Under the pieces are notes generated by a model. The model had not been told where the DNA came from. It made no database searches and was given only the letters and a program-made list of their open reading frames with translations. The position numbers and the translations under genes are program-made. Below, piece after piece: positions 10,327-18,001 of a DNA stretch of 64,000 nucleotides (position 1 is the first letter of the stretch; the number at the start of each line of letters is the position of its first letter). Origin of the DNA: Flavobacterium granuli. GTDB lineage: Bacteria; Bacteroidota; Bacteroidia; Flavobacteriales; Flavobacteriaceae. The stretch lies in assembly GCF_900129705.1 (NCBI RefSeq), contig NZ_FQWO01000014.1, positions 34,222 to 98,221 on the forward strand, read 5' to 3'.

Positions 10327-10364
10327 ATGGAAATGTTTTGGCGAAATATTTTTAATAAAAATGC

Positions 10365-10394
10365 TTGTGTGAACGGAAATCTATTGTATCTTTG
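10365..10394 (+). promoter_or_regulatory. Promoter of the first tRNA-Asp gene
   Basis: TTG at 10365-10367 and TATCTTTG at 10387-10394 with a 19-base spacer fit the Bacteroidota housekeeping promoter. It lies 18 bases before the mature tRNA. Confidence 0.8.
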
Positions 10395-10412
10395 CCACCG
10401 CAATAAAGCAGA

Positions 10413-10486
10413 GGTTTGGTAGTTCAGTTGGTTAGAATACATGCCTGTCACGCATGGGGTCGCGGGTTCGAGTCCCGTCCAGACCG
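10413..10486 (+). tRNA. tRNA-Asp (GTC), copy 1
   Basis: A 74-base cloverleaf without encoded CCA. The acceptor GGTTTGG pairs with CCAGACC with one G-U pair; the discriminator is G. The anticodon stem CATGC/GCATG encloses the loop CTGTCAC with anticodon GTC. The T arm has GGTTCGAGTCC. Promoter and terminator are both visible. A near-identical copy follows 334 bases later. Confidence 0.97.
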
Positions 10487-10500
10487 CTAATATTGGGGAA

Positions 10501-10526
10501 GCCTTTCGTAATCGAAAGGCTTTTTT
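10501..10526 (+). terminator. Terminator of tRNA-Asp copy 1
   Basis: GCCTTTCG and CGAAAGGC form a perfect 8-bp stem with a TAAT loop, followed directly by TTTTTT. Confidence 0.9.
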
Positions 10527-10584
10527 GCCCCTATAAAGTATCTAAAGCTAGTTGTGTTGTTTGGTTAGCCTTTGTAAGCTAACC

Positions 10585-10637
10585 CGGTTTAGTAGTTAGA
10601 CCAATGAAAAGCTTTTCGCCTCGGCGAACGGCTTTTT
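10585..10637 (+). other. Possible degenerate tRNA-Asp remnant with terminator
   Basis: Between the two tRNA-Asp genes, the stretch from 10585 (GGTTTAGTAGTTAGACC, allowing small shifts) resembles the start of the tRNA-Asp (GGTTTGGTAGTTCAG) but no cloverleaf can be closed. A hairpin with stems AAAAGC...GCTTTT and TTCGCC/GGCGAA and a T run follows at 10607-10637. A 7-bp inverted repeat GGTTAGC/GCTAACC precedes it at 10563-10584. It may be the decayed middle copy of a former tRNA triplet; this is inference. Confidence 0.3.
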
Positions 10638-10720
10638 TGATTTTAAAGAAGCTAGATTTACATAGTAAAATTTTAAGGTAAATTTTTTTAGTTTTTTCGC
10701 GTATAAACGAAAATCTATTG

Positions 10721-10728
10721 TATCTTTG
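10721..10728 (+). promoter_or_regulatory. -7 box of the second tRNA-Asp promoter
   Basis: TATCTTTG sits at the same distance from the tRNA as in copy 1, within a duplicated leader. The TTG at -33 is replaced by a T-run ending TTCG, so this copy may be weaker. Confidence 0.65.
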
Positions 10729-10746
10729 CCACCGCAATAAAGCAGA

Positions 10747-10820
10747 GGTTTGGTAGTTCAGTTGGTTAGAATACATGCCTGTCACGCATGGGGTCGCGGG
10801 TTCGAGTCCCGTCCAGACCG
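10747..10820 (+). tRNA. tRNA-Asp (GTC), copy 2
   Basis: The same 74-base tRNA as copy 1: identical acceptor, anticodon loop CTGTCAC with anticodon GTC, and T arm. The duplication also covers about 30 bases of leader and the start of the trailer, while the flanks beyond that differ. Confidence 0.97.
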
Positions 10821-10832
10821 CTAATATTGGGG

Positions 10833-10863
10833 AAAGCCTTTCGTAACTGAAAGGCTTTTTTTA
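10833..10863 (+). terminator. Terminator of tRNA-Asp copy 2
   Basis: AAAGCCTTTC (10833-10842) pairs with GAAAGGCTTT (10849-10858), followed by T residues. It resembles the terminator of copy 1. Confidence 0.85.
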
Positions 10864-10901
10864 TTATCTGTAGGTTTAAGAATGTTGTGATCCCAAAATC
10901 T

Positions 10902-11402
10902 TTAAAACAAACTGGCTCTGTATTGCCATACAATCGCGATAAATAATCCCATAAAAAGCACAGCTACTAAAAACTGCATAAAAGTAGAGGCAAGGAATCC
11001 TATTAACGAGCCTGTCGCTGCTTTCAATGCCCGATTGTGATTTTTAGAATCATACACGAGCTCTCCGATCAAAGCTCCAACAAAAGCGCCTATGATGAAC
11101 CCGAAAGGAATAGGAGAAAAAAAACCAATAAGCAAGCCGATATTTGTTCCCCAAATACCATAAGAACTGCCCCCAAAATACTTTGTCCCTTTGGCCGGAA
11201 TCAGGTAGTCTAATACGGTGATGATGATTGTTATTAATAAGCTGATGCCTAAAATCCAATAATTAGTTGGGACGGCATTAGTAAGGTATAATAGTAGCAA
11301 ACCAATCCAGCTTATGCTTGGGCCGGGAAGAACAGGAATTAAGCTTCCCAAAATGCCTATAAATATGCAGCCTAAGCCAAGAATCAATAGCAGTATGTCC
11401 AT
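10902..11402 (-). CDS. DUF456 family membrane protein
   Basis: A 166-residue integral membrane protein of the DUF456 family, close to the usual length. Four or five hydrophobic segments are visible, with the family motif region LGSLIPVLPGPSISW near the N terminus and a glycine-rich GGSSYGIWGTNIGLLIG stretch between helices. No enzymatic residues can be recognised and the function of the family is unknown. It stands alone, convergent with the tRNA genes and divergent from the following lipoprotein gene. Confidence 0.88.
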   Translation of the reverse strand: MDILLLILGLGCIFIGILGSLIPVLPGPSISWIGLLLLYLTNAVPTNYWILGISLLITIIITVLDYLIPAKGTKYFGGSSYGIWGTNIGLLIGFFSPIPFGFIIGAFVGALIGELVYDSKNHNRALKAATGSLIGFLASTFMQFLVAVLFMGLFIAIVWQYRASLF

Positions 11403-11475
11403 AAATTAATTTTTAGTAAATTTGAACAATAAAAATAACCATTATTTGCTTTCGAAAGCGTCACACCAATAATAA

Positions 11476-11994
11476 TTGTATTTTTATAGAATATTAGTCC
11501 AATTCAAAAACAAAACATTGAAGCACTATTACTTTTTTTTAGTATTCTTACTTTTTACTTCCTGCCAGCATTTCGAAAAGCAAGTGCCTTCGGAAAAGGA
11601 ATTGTTGCAAAAGGAACTGAAAGCCATCAATTGGAAAGAAGTGGACGAATATCCATCATTTAAAGATTGTGATAAATTAGGCAATAAGACCCAGCGTCAG
11701 CAATGTTTTTTTGAGTATTTAGCCCAGTTAATCCAAGAAAAACTCAGCATAGACACCCTTTCGATTCTTTATCCTGAACTCGACACCATAGAAGTCAAGG
11801 TGACGATTTTTCCAAATGCAAAGATGAAATTTGAACCTCAGTTTCCCAAAGATTCAGTGGCTTATGATACCATTAAAATAGACAGCATCTTGAATGCCAG
11901 ACTGGTTGATTTTCCAAAAGTCAACCCTGCCATCAAACGCGGAATTCCCGTAAAAACGCAGTTTATTCTTCCCGTAATTATTAAAGTAGAGTAG
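11476..11994 (+). CDS. Small lipoprotein resembling a TonB C-terminal fragment
   Basis: A 172-residue protein with a hydrophobic N-terminal segment ending in a lipobox (LFTSC), probably a lipoprotein. The upstream ATG gives a long basic lead; a TTG at 11518 would give a more normal signal peptide, so the start is uncertain. The middle part (YPSFKDCDK...QRQQCFFEYLAQLI) and end (RGIPVKTQFILPVIIKV) resemble the paired-cysteine segment and last strand of Bacteroidota TonB-like proteins, but the protein is short and lacks a transmembrane anchor plus proline-rich spacer. Function unknown. A TAAATTTG box at 11417-11424 is a possible promoter. Confidence 0.65.
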   Translation: MYFYRILVQFKNKTLKHYYFFLVFLLFTSCQHFEKQVPSEKELLQKELKAINWKEVDEYPSFKDCDKLGNKTQRQQCFFEYLAQLIQEKLSIDTLSILYPELDTIEVKVTIFPNAKMKFEPQFPKDSVAYDTIKIDSILNARLVDFPKVNPAIKRGIPVKTQFILPVIIKVE

Positions 11995-12001
11995 TTTTTT
12001 T

Positions 12002-12080
12002 GGAGCTTTTTCCAGCTGTTCGCTATATCTTTTTCTTTTTAAAGGAAAAAGAAAAAGGATGCCGCTTCCATCTGGGCTAA
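12002..12080 (-). repeat. Dispersed hairpin element, copy 1
   Basis: Just after the lipoprotein gene. Its core is a T-rich/A-rich inverted repeat (CTTTTTCTTTTT...AAAAAGAAAAAG) flanked by TTCGCTATATC on one side and GGATGCCGCTTCC on the other. Read on the minus strand it matches the element at 34946-35030 in order and spacing: ATCCTTTT, hairpin, AAAAGATATAGCGAA.AGC. Two copies in 64 kb, both beside small lipoprotein genes, indicate a dispersed intergenic repeat family. Confidence 0.6.
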
Positions 12081-12103
12081 GGCATTCTTTGTTACCACAA
12101 CAT

Positions 12104-13201
12104 CTATTTAAATTGCCGGCCTTTCCATTCGTACTTTCCAAACAGTGAATATAGAGCAACCCCGACGCTAAAAAAAGGATAAATCAAACTGCCCAGAACA
12201 AGATAATGACTTTTGTTTCCCAGAAAAGTATTTGTTTTATGGATTAATATAGTATCAACTATAAATTTGATAATTAGGAAAAGGATTATATTCTCAATAG
12301 GAATTAATCCAAAAATTCCCAAGCCCAAACTGAAAATCCAGCCCAGATTTGCAACAAAAACGATGATGGCTACAAACTGTCCGAAATTACTTTGGTATGC
12401 CGCTGTTTTAGAAGCCCAACGCACTCTTTGATAAAACAAAGATTTCCAATCCGTCAATGGATTTGTCGTAACAATTGTGTTTTTTGATTTCAAATAATGC
12501 ACTTTTTCAGGACATTTTGCCATAGCCTTTTGCAACAAGAAAACATCGTCGCCGCTGGCAATTTTGTCATTTCCATCAAAACCGTTTAAGGCATTAAAAA
12601 AAGATTTGGTGTAAGCAAAATTAGCGCCATTGCACATAAATCCTTTCTCAATCCCAAAACTACCCATTGTCGCAGCTTGTAAACTGGCTAAGTCTAATTG
12701 TTGAAATTGCTGCAAAAAAGTATTGTCACAATCATAAGTCACGGCTCCGGCAATCATGGAAACCTTGTTTTGCTGGATGTAATTGTCAAAGGTTAAAAGC
12801 CAGTTTTCAGACACGACACAATCGGCATCAGTCGTGATGATCCAATCCGTTGTAACGCGGTTCAATGCGGTTATTATCGCATCTTTTTTGGGCGAATTTG
12901 AAATTCTTATATTAGGAATAACCGAAACCGGAAAGCTGAAACTGGAAATTCGAAATCCATCAGTAGAATCGTCGTCAACCAGAATTACTTCGAATAAATC
13001 CATCGGATAATGCTGTTTGGAAAAACAATGCAGCAAATGAGGCAAGTTTTGGGCTTCATTCCGAAAAGGGACTATTATGGTGAACTTGGTTTTTGGCTTT
13101 AAGTCAATGGCTTCAACTGTTTTTATTTTAGAAAAACCATAAATCAAGTAACCAATGGTTGCGAAATAAACGGTCAATATGAGGAATAAAAACATCATCA
13201 T
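12104..13201 (-). CDS. Membrane glycosyltransferase, family GT2
   Basis: A 365-residue enzyme with one N-terminal membrane segment, a GT-A catalytic domain (VDDDSTDGF, the metal-binding TDADC, and a late QRVRW acceptor-site motif) and three hydrophobic segments at the C terminus. Such enzymes transfer a sugar from a nucleotide-sugar to a lipid or polysaccharide acceptor at the inner membrane face. It is preceded by, and overlaps by 4 bases, the LPG-synthase-like gene, so the two are expressed together and may act on the same membrane glycolipid. The sugar and acceptor cannot be told. Confidence 0.88.
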   Translation of the reverse strand: MMMFLFLILTVYFATIGYLIYGFSKIKTVEAIDLKPKTKFTIIVPFRNEAQNLPHLLHCFSKQHYPMDLFEVILVDDDSTDGFRISSFSFPVSVIPNIRISNSPKKDAIITALNRVTTDWIITTDADCVVSENWLLTFDNYIQQNKVSMIAGAVTYDCDNTFLQQFQQLDLASLQAATMGSFGIEKGFMCNGANFAYTKSFFNALNGFDGNDKIASGDDVFLLQKAMAKCPEKVHYLKSKNTIVTTNPLTDWKSLFYQRVRWASKTAAYQSNFGQFVAIIVFVANLGWIFSLGLGIFGLIPIENIILFLIIKFIVDTILIHKTNTFLGNKSHYLVLGSLIYPFFSVGVALYSLFGKYEWKGRQFK

Positions 13202-14142
13202 GAAAGCCGGTTGGTTTTAAAACTTAATACGTAATAACTGCCTATTACTACGGGTAGAACCACGTTTAAGAACCACATTAATGTCGATACAAAAATGACA
13301 ATCCATTCGTTTACGCCCAGAATCCCAAAGAAAAAGATGGCTACGCTGCCTTTTACGGCAAAGTCCAAAAACTGAAAAGTGGGCAATGAAGAAGCCAAGA
13401 AATAAACACTGGTTACGGCAGACATCAGTGTCAAATAAGGCAGGTCGACATCAAAAGCTAAAAACAAAAAATAATATTGATGCGAAAAAACAAGATAACG
13501 ACACAAGCCCAAAAGGATATTTTTTTGATGAATTTTCTTCGGGATTTCGTTAATTTTATGAATCAGTTTTTCGATGGAATAGCCTTTGATAGCCAGTTTT
13601 TTTACCGAAAACAATAAAATGAAAATACAAGTGAGAACAACAAAAAGAATAGCGACCGTTCTGGTGGTGATCACATTGTATTGGGCATTAAAATAAAGCA
13701 AACCCAATATTCCGATGATTACAGTCAAAACCATTTGAATTCCGTTACAAATCAGATTAAGGAATACTACTTTTTTAGTTTCTGATTTTTCATAATACAG
13801 GGCTTTTCCGGCATATTCACCAATGCCATTGGGTGTGAAAATTCCAGCCGTTAGCGCAGCCAAAACTTGTTTGGTGGCTTCGGATAAAGATGGGGGGTTG
13901 AGGTATGAAGCCAGATTTTGCCATTTTAAAATTTCAAAATAACGATTCAAAACGCTCAACAACAAGATAAAAGCAATCCCGGAAACCGACTGATTTTTTT
14001 GGAATAAAACCAAGAATTTTTGCCAGTCCAATTTGTCATTATGGGCCAATTGATTGTAAATAAAATAAAATGCGCCACCCACAATCAAAACTTTGATTAT
14101 AAGAACGAGGAATTGTTTAGTTTTGTCAGGAATTGAAATCAT
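13198..14142 (-). CDS. Lysylphosphatidylglycerol synthase-like transmembrane protein (UPF0104 type)
   Basis: A 314-residue protein with about eight hydrophobic segments, matching the membrane domain of the LPG synthase/AglD family. The soluble aminoacyl-transferase domain of MprF is absent, so it does not itself make lysyl-lipid; stand-alone versions are thought to move or handle membrane lipids. The motif GIFTPNGIGEYAGKALYYE is typical of this family. It begins the minus-strand pair with the GT2 gene, to which it is coupled by an ATGA-type overlap. Its promoter must lie in the short repeat-containing gap before ruvC. Confidence 0.82.
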   Translation of the reverse strand: MISIPDKTKQFLVLIIKVLIVGGAFYFIYNQLAHNDKLDWQKFLVLFQKNQSVSGIAFILLLSVLNRYFEILKWQNLASYLNPPSLSEATKQVLAALTAGIFTPNGIGEYAGKALYYEKSETKKVVFLNLICNGIQMVLTVIIGILGLLYFNAQYNVITTRTVAILFVVLTCIFILLFSVKKLAIKGYSIEKLIHKINEIPKKIHQKNILLGLCRYLVFSHQYYFLFLAFDVDLPYLTLMSAVTSVYFLASSLPTFQFLDFAVKGSVAIFFFGILGVNEWIVIFVSTLMWFLNVVLPVVIGSYYVLSFKTNRLS

Positions 14143-14159
14143 GGGTGCAAAGAAACAAA

Positions 14160-14190
14160 ACTTTAAACTTTGAACTTTAAACTTTAAACA
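14160..14190. repeat. Heptad repeat between divergent genes
   Basis: Four tandem copies of the 7-bp unit ACTTTRA fill the gap between the LPG-synthase-like gene and ruvC. They therefore occupy the region where both divergent promoters must be. A CAAAGAAA at 14148-14155 is a 7/8 match to the -7 box on the minus strand. Confidence 0.75.
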
Positions 14191-14196
14191 AATCTT

Positions 14197-14751
14197 TTGG
14201 CAAACGAACGCATCATATTAGGAATTGACCCGGGGACAACAATAATGGGTTTTGGGTTAATAAAAATTGTTAATAAGAAAATGGAATTCTTGCAGCTCAA
14301 CGAACTGCAATTGTCTAAATACGACAACCATTATCAAAAGTTGAAAATTATTTTTGAGCGTACCATTGAGTTAATCGATACCCATAATCCGGACGAAATC
14401 GCTATTGAAGCCCCTTTTTTTGGTAAAAACGTACAATCGATGTTGAAACTGGGCAGAGCACAAGGAGTAGCAATGGCAGCGGGACTTTCGAGAGATATTC
14501 CTATTACGGAATACGAACCCAAGAAAATAAAAATGGCGATAACGGGTAACGGAAATGCCAGTAAAGAACAAGTAGCCAAAATGCTACAACAGCTTTTGGG
14601 TTTGAAAGAATTGCCTAAAAACCTCGATAGCACCGATGGATTAGCGGCTGCGGTTTGTCACTTTTTCAACTCAGGAAAAGTAATCGGAACAAAAAGCTAT
14701 ACGGGCTGGGATGCTTTTGTACAACAAAATCAAGAACGAGTAAAAAAATAG
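14197..14751 (+). CDS. ruvC: Crossover junction endodeoxyribonuclease RuvC
   Basis: Holliday junction resolvase of 184 residues, normal length. The RNase H-like fold shows GIDPGTT near the N terminus (first catalytic Asp), EAPFFGKN (catalytic Glu), and the C-terminal STDGLAAAVCH with the last acidic ligands. It works with RuvAB to cut four-way junctions at the end of recombination. The frame starts with TTG at 14197; no ATG is available before the conserved IILGIDPG segment, so TTG is the likely start. Probably transcribed with hemW, 66 bases downstream. Confidence 0.95.
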   Translation: MANERIILGIDPGTTIMGFGLIKIVNKKMEFLQLNELQLSKYDNHYQKLKIIFERTIELIDTHNPDEIAIEAPFFGKNVQSMLKLGRAQGVAMAAGLSRDIPITEYEPKKIKMAITGNGNASKEQVAKMLQQLLGLKELPKNLDSTDGLAAAVCHFFNSGKVIGTKSYTGWDAFVQQNQERVKK

Positions 14752-14753
14752 GG

Positions 14754-14813
14754 ATCAGTATTCGGTGTTCAGTTAGCAGTTCTGATCACTAATTACTGAT
14801 CACTGAACACTAA
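14754..14813. repeat. Heptad-type repeat with inverted halves
   Basis: The ruvC-hemW gap is almost filled by degenerate 7-bp units (TCAGTTA, GCAGTTC, TGATCAC, TAATTAC, TGATCAC, TGAACAC). GTGTTCAGT at the left and ACTGAACAC at the right form inverted ends, so the RNA could fold into an imperfect hairpin. Confidence 0.65.
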
Positions 14814-14817
14814 ATAA

Positions 14818-15951
14818 ATGTCAGGAATCTACATTCACATCCCTTTTTGCAAGCAAGCGTGTCATTATTGCGACTTTCATTTTTCGACTTCGATGAAGAA
14901 GAAAGACGATATGGTTTTGGCTTTGGCCAAGGAGATTCAAATGCGCAAAAACGAATCTGAAAATGAAGTTGTGGAAACGATTTATTTTGGAGGAGGAACC
15001 CCCAGTGTATTGACTTCGGATGAAATTAATTTTTTGATTGATGCTGTCTATGAGAGTTATTCGGTCATTGAAAATCCAGAAATTACACTCGAAGCCAATC
15101 CCGATGACTTATCAGGCGAACGAATTCTGGAATTGTCTCAAAGTAAAATTAATCGGTTAAGTATTGGAATTCAGTCTTTTTTTGAGGATGATTTATTGAT
15201 GATGAATCGGGCACATAATTCGGCGGAAGCGCAAAGATGTTTGCAAGAGGCGACGAAGTATTTTGATAATATTTCGATTGATTTGATTTATGGCGTTCCG
15301 GGAATGAGTAATGAGAAATGGAAACAAAATATTGATACGGCGCTGTCTTTTGGGATACCGCACATTTCCAGTTATGCGTTGACGGTAGAACCTAAAACGG
15401 CCTTAAGTAAGTTAATCCAAACCGGAAAAATCGCCCAGCCCAATGATGAAGTGGCTTCGGTACATTTTTCGATTTTAGTGGAAACGCTGGAAACGCATGG
15501 TTTTATTCATTATGAACTTTCAAATTTTGGTAAAGAAAATTATTTTTCAAAAAATAATTCGGCCTACTGGCTAGGAAAAAAATACATCGGAATAGGTCCT
15601 TCGGCGCACAGTTATGATGGTGTTTCCCGAAGTTGGAATATTGCTAACAATTCAATTTACCTAAAATCAATTCAAGAGAATAAACTGCCAAATGAGGTTG
15701 AAATTCTTTCCGTGACGGATCGCTATAACGAATATATTATGACGGGTTTGCGGACTATTTGGGGTGTTTCTTTGGATCGAGTTGAAACTGAATTTGGAAG
15801 CGATTATTTAAATTATTTGCTGAAACAAGCTCAGAAATTTCTGGATGACGATTTGCTTTTTATCGCAAACAACATTCTAAAACCGACCCCAAAAGGAAAG
15901 TTTTTGACGGACGGGATCGCAAGTGATATGTTTTTGGTAAATTTGGAATAA
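14818..15951 (+). CDS. hemW: Radical SAM heme chaperone HemW
   Basis: A 377-residue radical SAM protein. CKQACHYC at residues 11-18 gives the CX3CX2C ligands of the 4Fe-4S cluster that cleaves S-adenosylmethionine; YFGGGTPS and the EANPDD region are typical of the coproporphyrinogen oxidase-like group. The length and the lack of the extra N-terminal region of HemN favour HemW, a heme-binding chaperone, over the oxygen-independent coproporphyrinogen III oxidase. Annotation pipelines often call it HemN-like. It is followed after 10 bases by the cyclase-family gene, suggesting one transcript. Confidence 0.92.
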   Translation: MSGIYIHIPFCKQACHYCDFHFSTSMKKKDDMVLALAKEIQMRKNESENEVVETIYFGGGTPSVLTSDEINFLIDAVYESYSVIENPEITLEANPDDLSGERILELSQSKINRLSIGIQSFFEDDLLMMNRAHNSAEAQRCLQEATKYFDNISIDLIYGVPGMSNEKWKQNIDTALSFGIPHISSYALTVEPKTALSKLIQTGKIAQPNDEVASVHFSILVETLETHGFIHYELSNFGKENYFSKNNSAYWLGKKYIGIGPSAHSYDGVSRSWNIANNSIYLKSIQENKLPNEVEILSVTDRYNEYIMTGLRTIWGVSLDRVETEFGSDYLNYLLKQAQKFLDDDLLFIANNILKPTPKGKFLTDGIASDMFLVNLE

Positions 15952-15961
15952 AATCATTCCA

Positions 15962-16750
15962 TTGAAAGCAACGATTCAACACAACAATACTATATTGCAA
16001 GTCGATTTATCAAATCCTATTGATATTTCAATCCCATTAACAAATACGGATGAAAATCCCATTGCCTGGTATATAGACAAACCGGTTATTGAGCCTGTTC
16101 GCTTTGCCGAATGGATTGGGAGTGTGGATAAAGGAGCTTCGACAAATTTCAATAACATTTTCTTCAATCCCCATGGTCACGGCACTCACACTGAATGTCT
16201 GGGACATATTACGAGGGATTTTTACAGCATCAATCAATGTTTAAAAGAGTTTTTCTTTATGGCAGAATTGATTTCAATCCAACCAGAAGTGCAAGGAGAA
16301 GATTTGGTGATAACTATGGATAGTGTTTTGGTAGCTCTCGATGTGACAATGAAAATAGGTGTTCCAAAAGAAGCACTTATTATTAGGACACTTCCCAATT
16401 TAGCCGAAAAGAAATCCTTAAAATATTCCAATACCAATCCGCCTTATCTGTCTGAAGCTGCTGCGCGTTTCATTTGCGAAAGCGGGATTCGACATTTACT
16501 GATTGATTTACCGAGTGTGGATAGGGAAAATGATGAGGGAAAATTGCTGGCGCACAAAGCATTCTGGAATGTCAAAGATGTAATAAATTTGAATGCAGAT
16601 GCCAGATTGGATTGCACGATAACTGAAATGATTTTTGTTGCTGATGAAGTACCGGACGGAAGCTATCTGCTGAATTTGCAAATTGTTTCTTTTGAAAATG
16701 ATGCCAGCCCGAGTAAACCGCTGTTGTATTCTGCTTTAGAGGATAAATAA
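15962..16750 (+). CDS. Cyclase family protein (kynurenine formamidase-like)
   Basis: A 262-residue metal-dependent hydrolase of the cyclase/formamidase family. The signature HGHGTHTEC carries the metal ligands (HxGTHxD/E type). Family members hydrolyse N-formylkynurenine, isatin and similar amides; nothing else for tryptophan breakdown is nearby, so the substrate stays open. The frame starts with TTG at 15962, ten bases after hemW; no ATG lies near and the N-terminal strand (DLSNPIDISIPL) is part of the fold, so TTG is accepted. Confidence 0.85.
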   Translation: MKATIQHNNTILQVDLSNPIDISIPLTNTDENPIAWYIDKPVIEPVRFAEWIGSVDKGASTNFNNIFFNPHGHGTHTECLGHITRDFYSINQCLKEFFFMAELISIQPEVQGEDLVITMDSVLVALDVTMKIGVPKEALIIRTLPNLAEKKSLKYSNTNPPYLSEAAARFICESGIRHLLIDLPSVDRENDEGKLLAHKAFWNVKDVINLNADARLDCTITEMIFVADEVPDGSYLLNLQIVSFENDASPSKPLLYSALEDK

Positions 16751-16754
16751 AAAA

Positions 16755-16782
16755 TTTATAATTCAACATTTATAATTTAAAA
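16755..16782 (+). repeat. Two 14-bp direct repeats before the MmcQ/YjbR gene
   Basis: TTTATAATTCAACA and TTTATAATTTAAAA stand in tandem directly before the next start codon. Fourteen bases is twice the heptad period seen elsewhere in the window. Confidence 0.6.
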
Positions 16783-16794
16783 TAGTTTTTTAAC

Positions 16795-17160
16795 ATGAAT
16801 CTAGAAGCCTATTATGAATATTGTTTTTCCAAAAAAGGCGTGACGGAGCACTTTCCTTTTGATGAAGACACCTTGGTGTTTAAAGTGGGCGGAAAAATGT
16901 TTGCGCTGTCTTCACTGAGTCAATGGGAGAAAGGGGAACCGGAAGTTAACCTAAAGTGCGATCCGGAACGGGCCCAGGAATTGCGCGCTGAGTATGAAGA
17001 TATCAAACCGGGATACCACATGAGCAAAATTCATTGGAACACCATTGCTGTGAATAAGGGAGTTTCGGATGCTTTTGTGAAGGAGCTGGTCGATCATTCC
17101 TATGATTTGGTTTTCAAAAGTTTAACAAAGAAATTGCAGAGCGAAATAACGGAATTATAA
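16795..17160 (+). CDS. MmcQ/YjbR family protein
   Basis: A 121-residue protein of the MmcQ/YjbR family, full length. It has the family features FPFDEDTLVFKVGGKMFAL near the N terminus and the CDPERAQELRAEY and GYHMSKIHWNT segments. The fold resembles DNA-binding CyaY-like domains, but DNA binding has little direct support and the role is unknown. It probably belongs to the ruvC-hemW-cyclase transcript, with a 44-base gap. Confidence 0.9.
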   Translation: MNLEAYYEYCFSKKGVTEHFPFDEDTLVFKVGGKMFALSSLSQWEKGEPEVNLKCDPERAQELRAEYEDIKPGYHMSKIHWNTIAVNKGVSDAFVKELVDHSYDLVFKSLTKKLQSEITEL

Positions 17161-17232
17161 AATTAGGTATTACTTTTGCGAGGTCTTTTTTGAGGCAAAT
17201 AAAAAAAGCTACGCTATAAATTCAGCATAAAA

Positions 17233-17946
17233 ATGAAAGAACAAATCAAAAAATTCCTAAACGAGGAACAAGACCCTAAAGCCATTGAGAAAATCACTTC
17301 AAAGCTGGATGATTTATTGATGAAAAATGAAGAAATAGGGTATATAGCAGTTCAAAAAAAACCGGCAATTACCGTTTTACCGGACAGCATTGTGATGACG
17401 AATAAAAGGATTATCATTTGTCAGCCAAAAAATCTGGGTCTTTCAATGAATTTTATTGATTATACCTGGGACGAAATAGAAGGAACTTTTGTAAAAGAAA
17501 ATATTTTGGGTTCAGAATTTTCTTTTTCAACCAAAACGAATATGGAAGTTTCTATTGATTATATCCCTAAAATCCAAGCTCGAAAGATTTTTACTTACGC
17601 CAAAGAACAATTGGATATTTTAAAAAGCGGTTCCATAGTAAATGCCACAGTTATTGATGAAATTCCTGAGGTTGCGATTGAGGCAGAACTAGAATTTGTA
17701 GAGGAAATGGAAACGGAAGAAGTTGTTGATTTTGCCGAGATAATGACGGTAAGTCCGCCGGATTTTAATAGAGAAAGTCAAAGCAATTTTGATACGCCTG
17801 AAATTTCAAAAGAGCGATTGTTGAGTGAATTGTCTCAGGACGAACTTTTTGAAAAATTGCAAAATTATAAAAAGCTTCTGGATAACGGATTGATTTTACA
17901 AGGGGAATATGACGCTTACAAAAAAGAGATTTTGGGTTATATGTAA
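17233..17946 (+). CDS. PH-like domain protein with SHOCT-like C terminus
   Basis: A 237-residue soluble protein. Residues about 35-130 look like a bacterial pleckstrin-homology domain (YvbH type): the SIVMTNKRIIICQPKNLG strand pair followed by the DYTWDEI motif. An acidic linker follows and the last 40 residues (LFEKLQNYKKLLDNGLILQGEYDAYKKEIL) resemble the SHOCT helix pair, which is often attached to such domains. The job of this family is not known; membrane-associated scaffolding is a guess from the fold. Convergent with the AraC gene, with a shared terminator. Confidence 0.75.
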   Translation: MKEQIKKFLNEEQDPKAIEKITSKLDDLLMKNEEIGYIAVQKKPAITVLPDSIVMTNKRIIICQPKNLGLSMNFIDYTWDEIEGTFVKENILGSEFSFSTKTNMEVSIDYIPKIQARKIFTYAKEQLDILKSGSIVNATVIDEIPEVAIEAELEFVEEMETEEVVDFAEIMTVSPPDFNRESQSNFDTPEISKERLLSELSQDELFEKLQNYKKLLDNGLILQGEYDAYKKEILGYM

Positions 17947-17967
17947 TGCTACATATTATTAATTCAT

Positions 17968-18001
17968 AAAAAAAGCTGTCTGTGATAAGGCAGCTTTTTT
18001 T
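17968..18001. terminator. Bidirectional terminator
   Basis: AAAAGCTGTC pairs with GGCAGCTTTT around an 8-base loop, with an A run on the left and T run on the right, between convergent genes. Confidence 0.85.
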
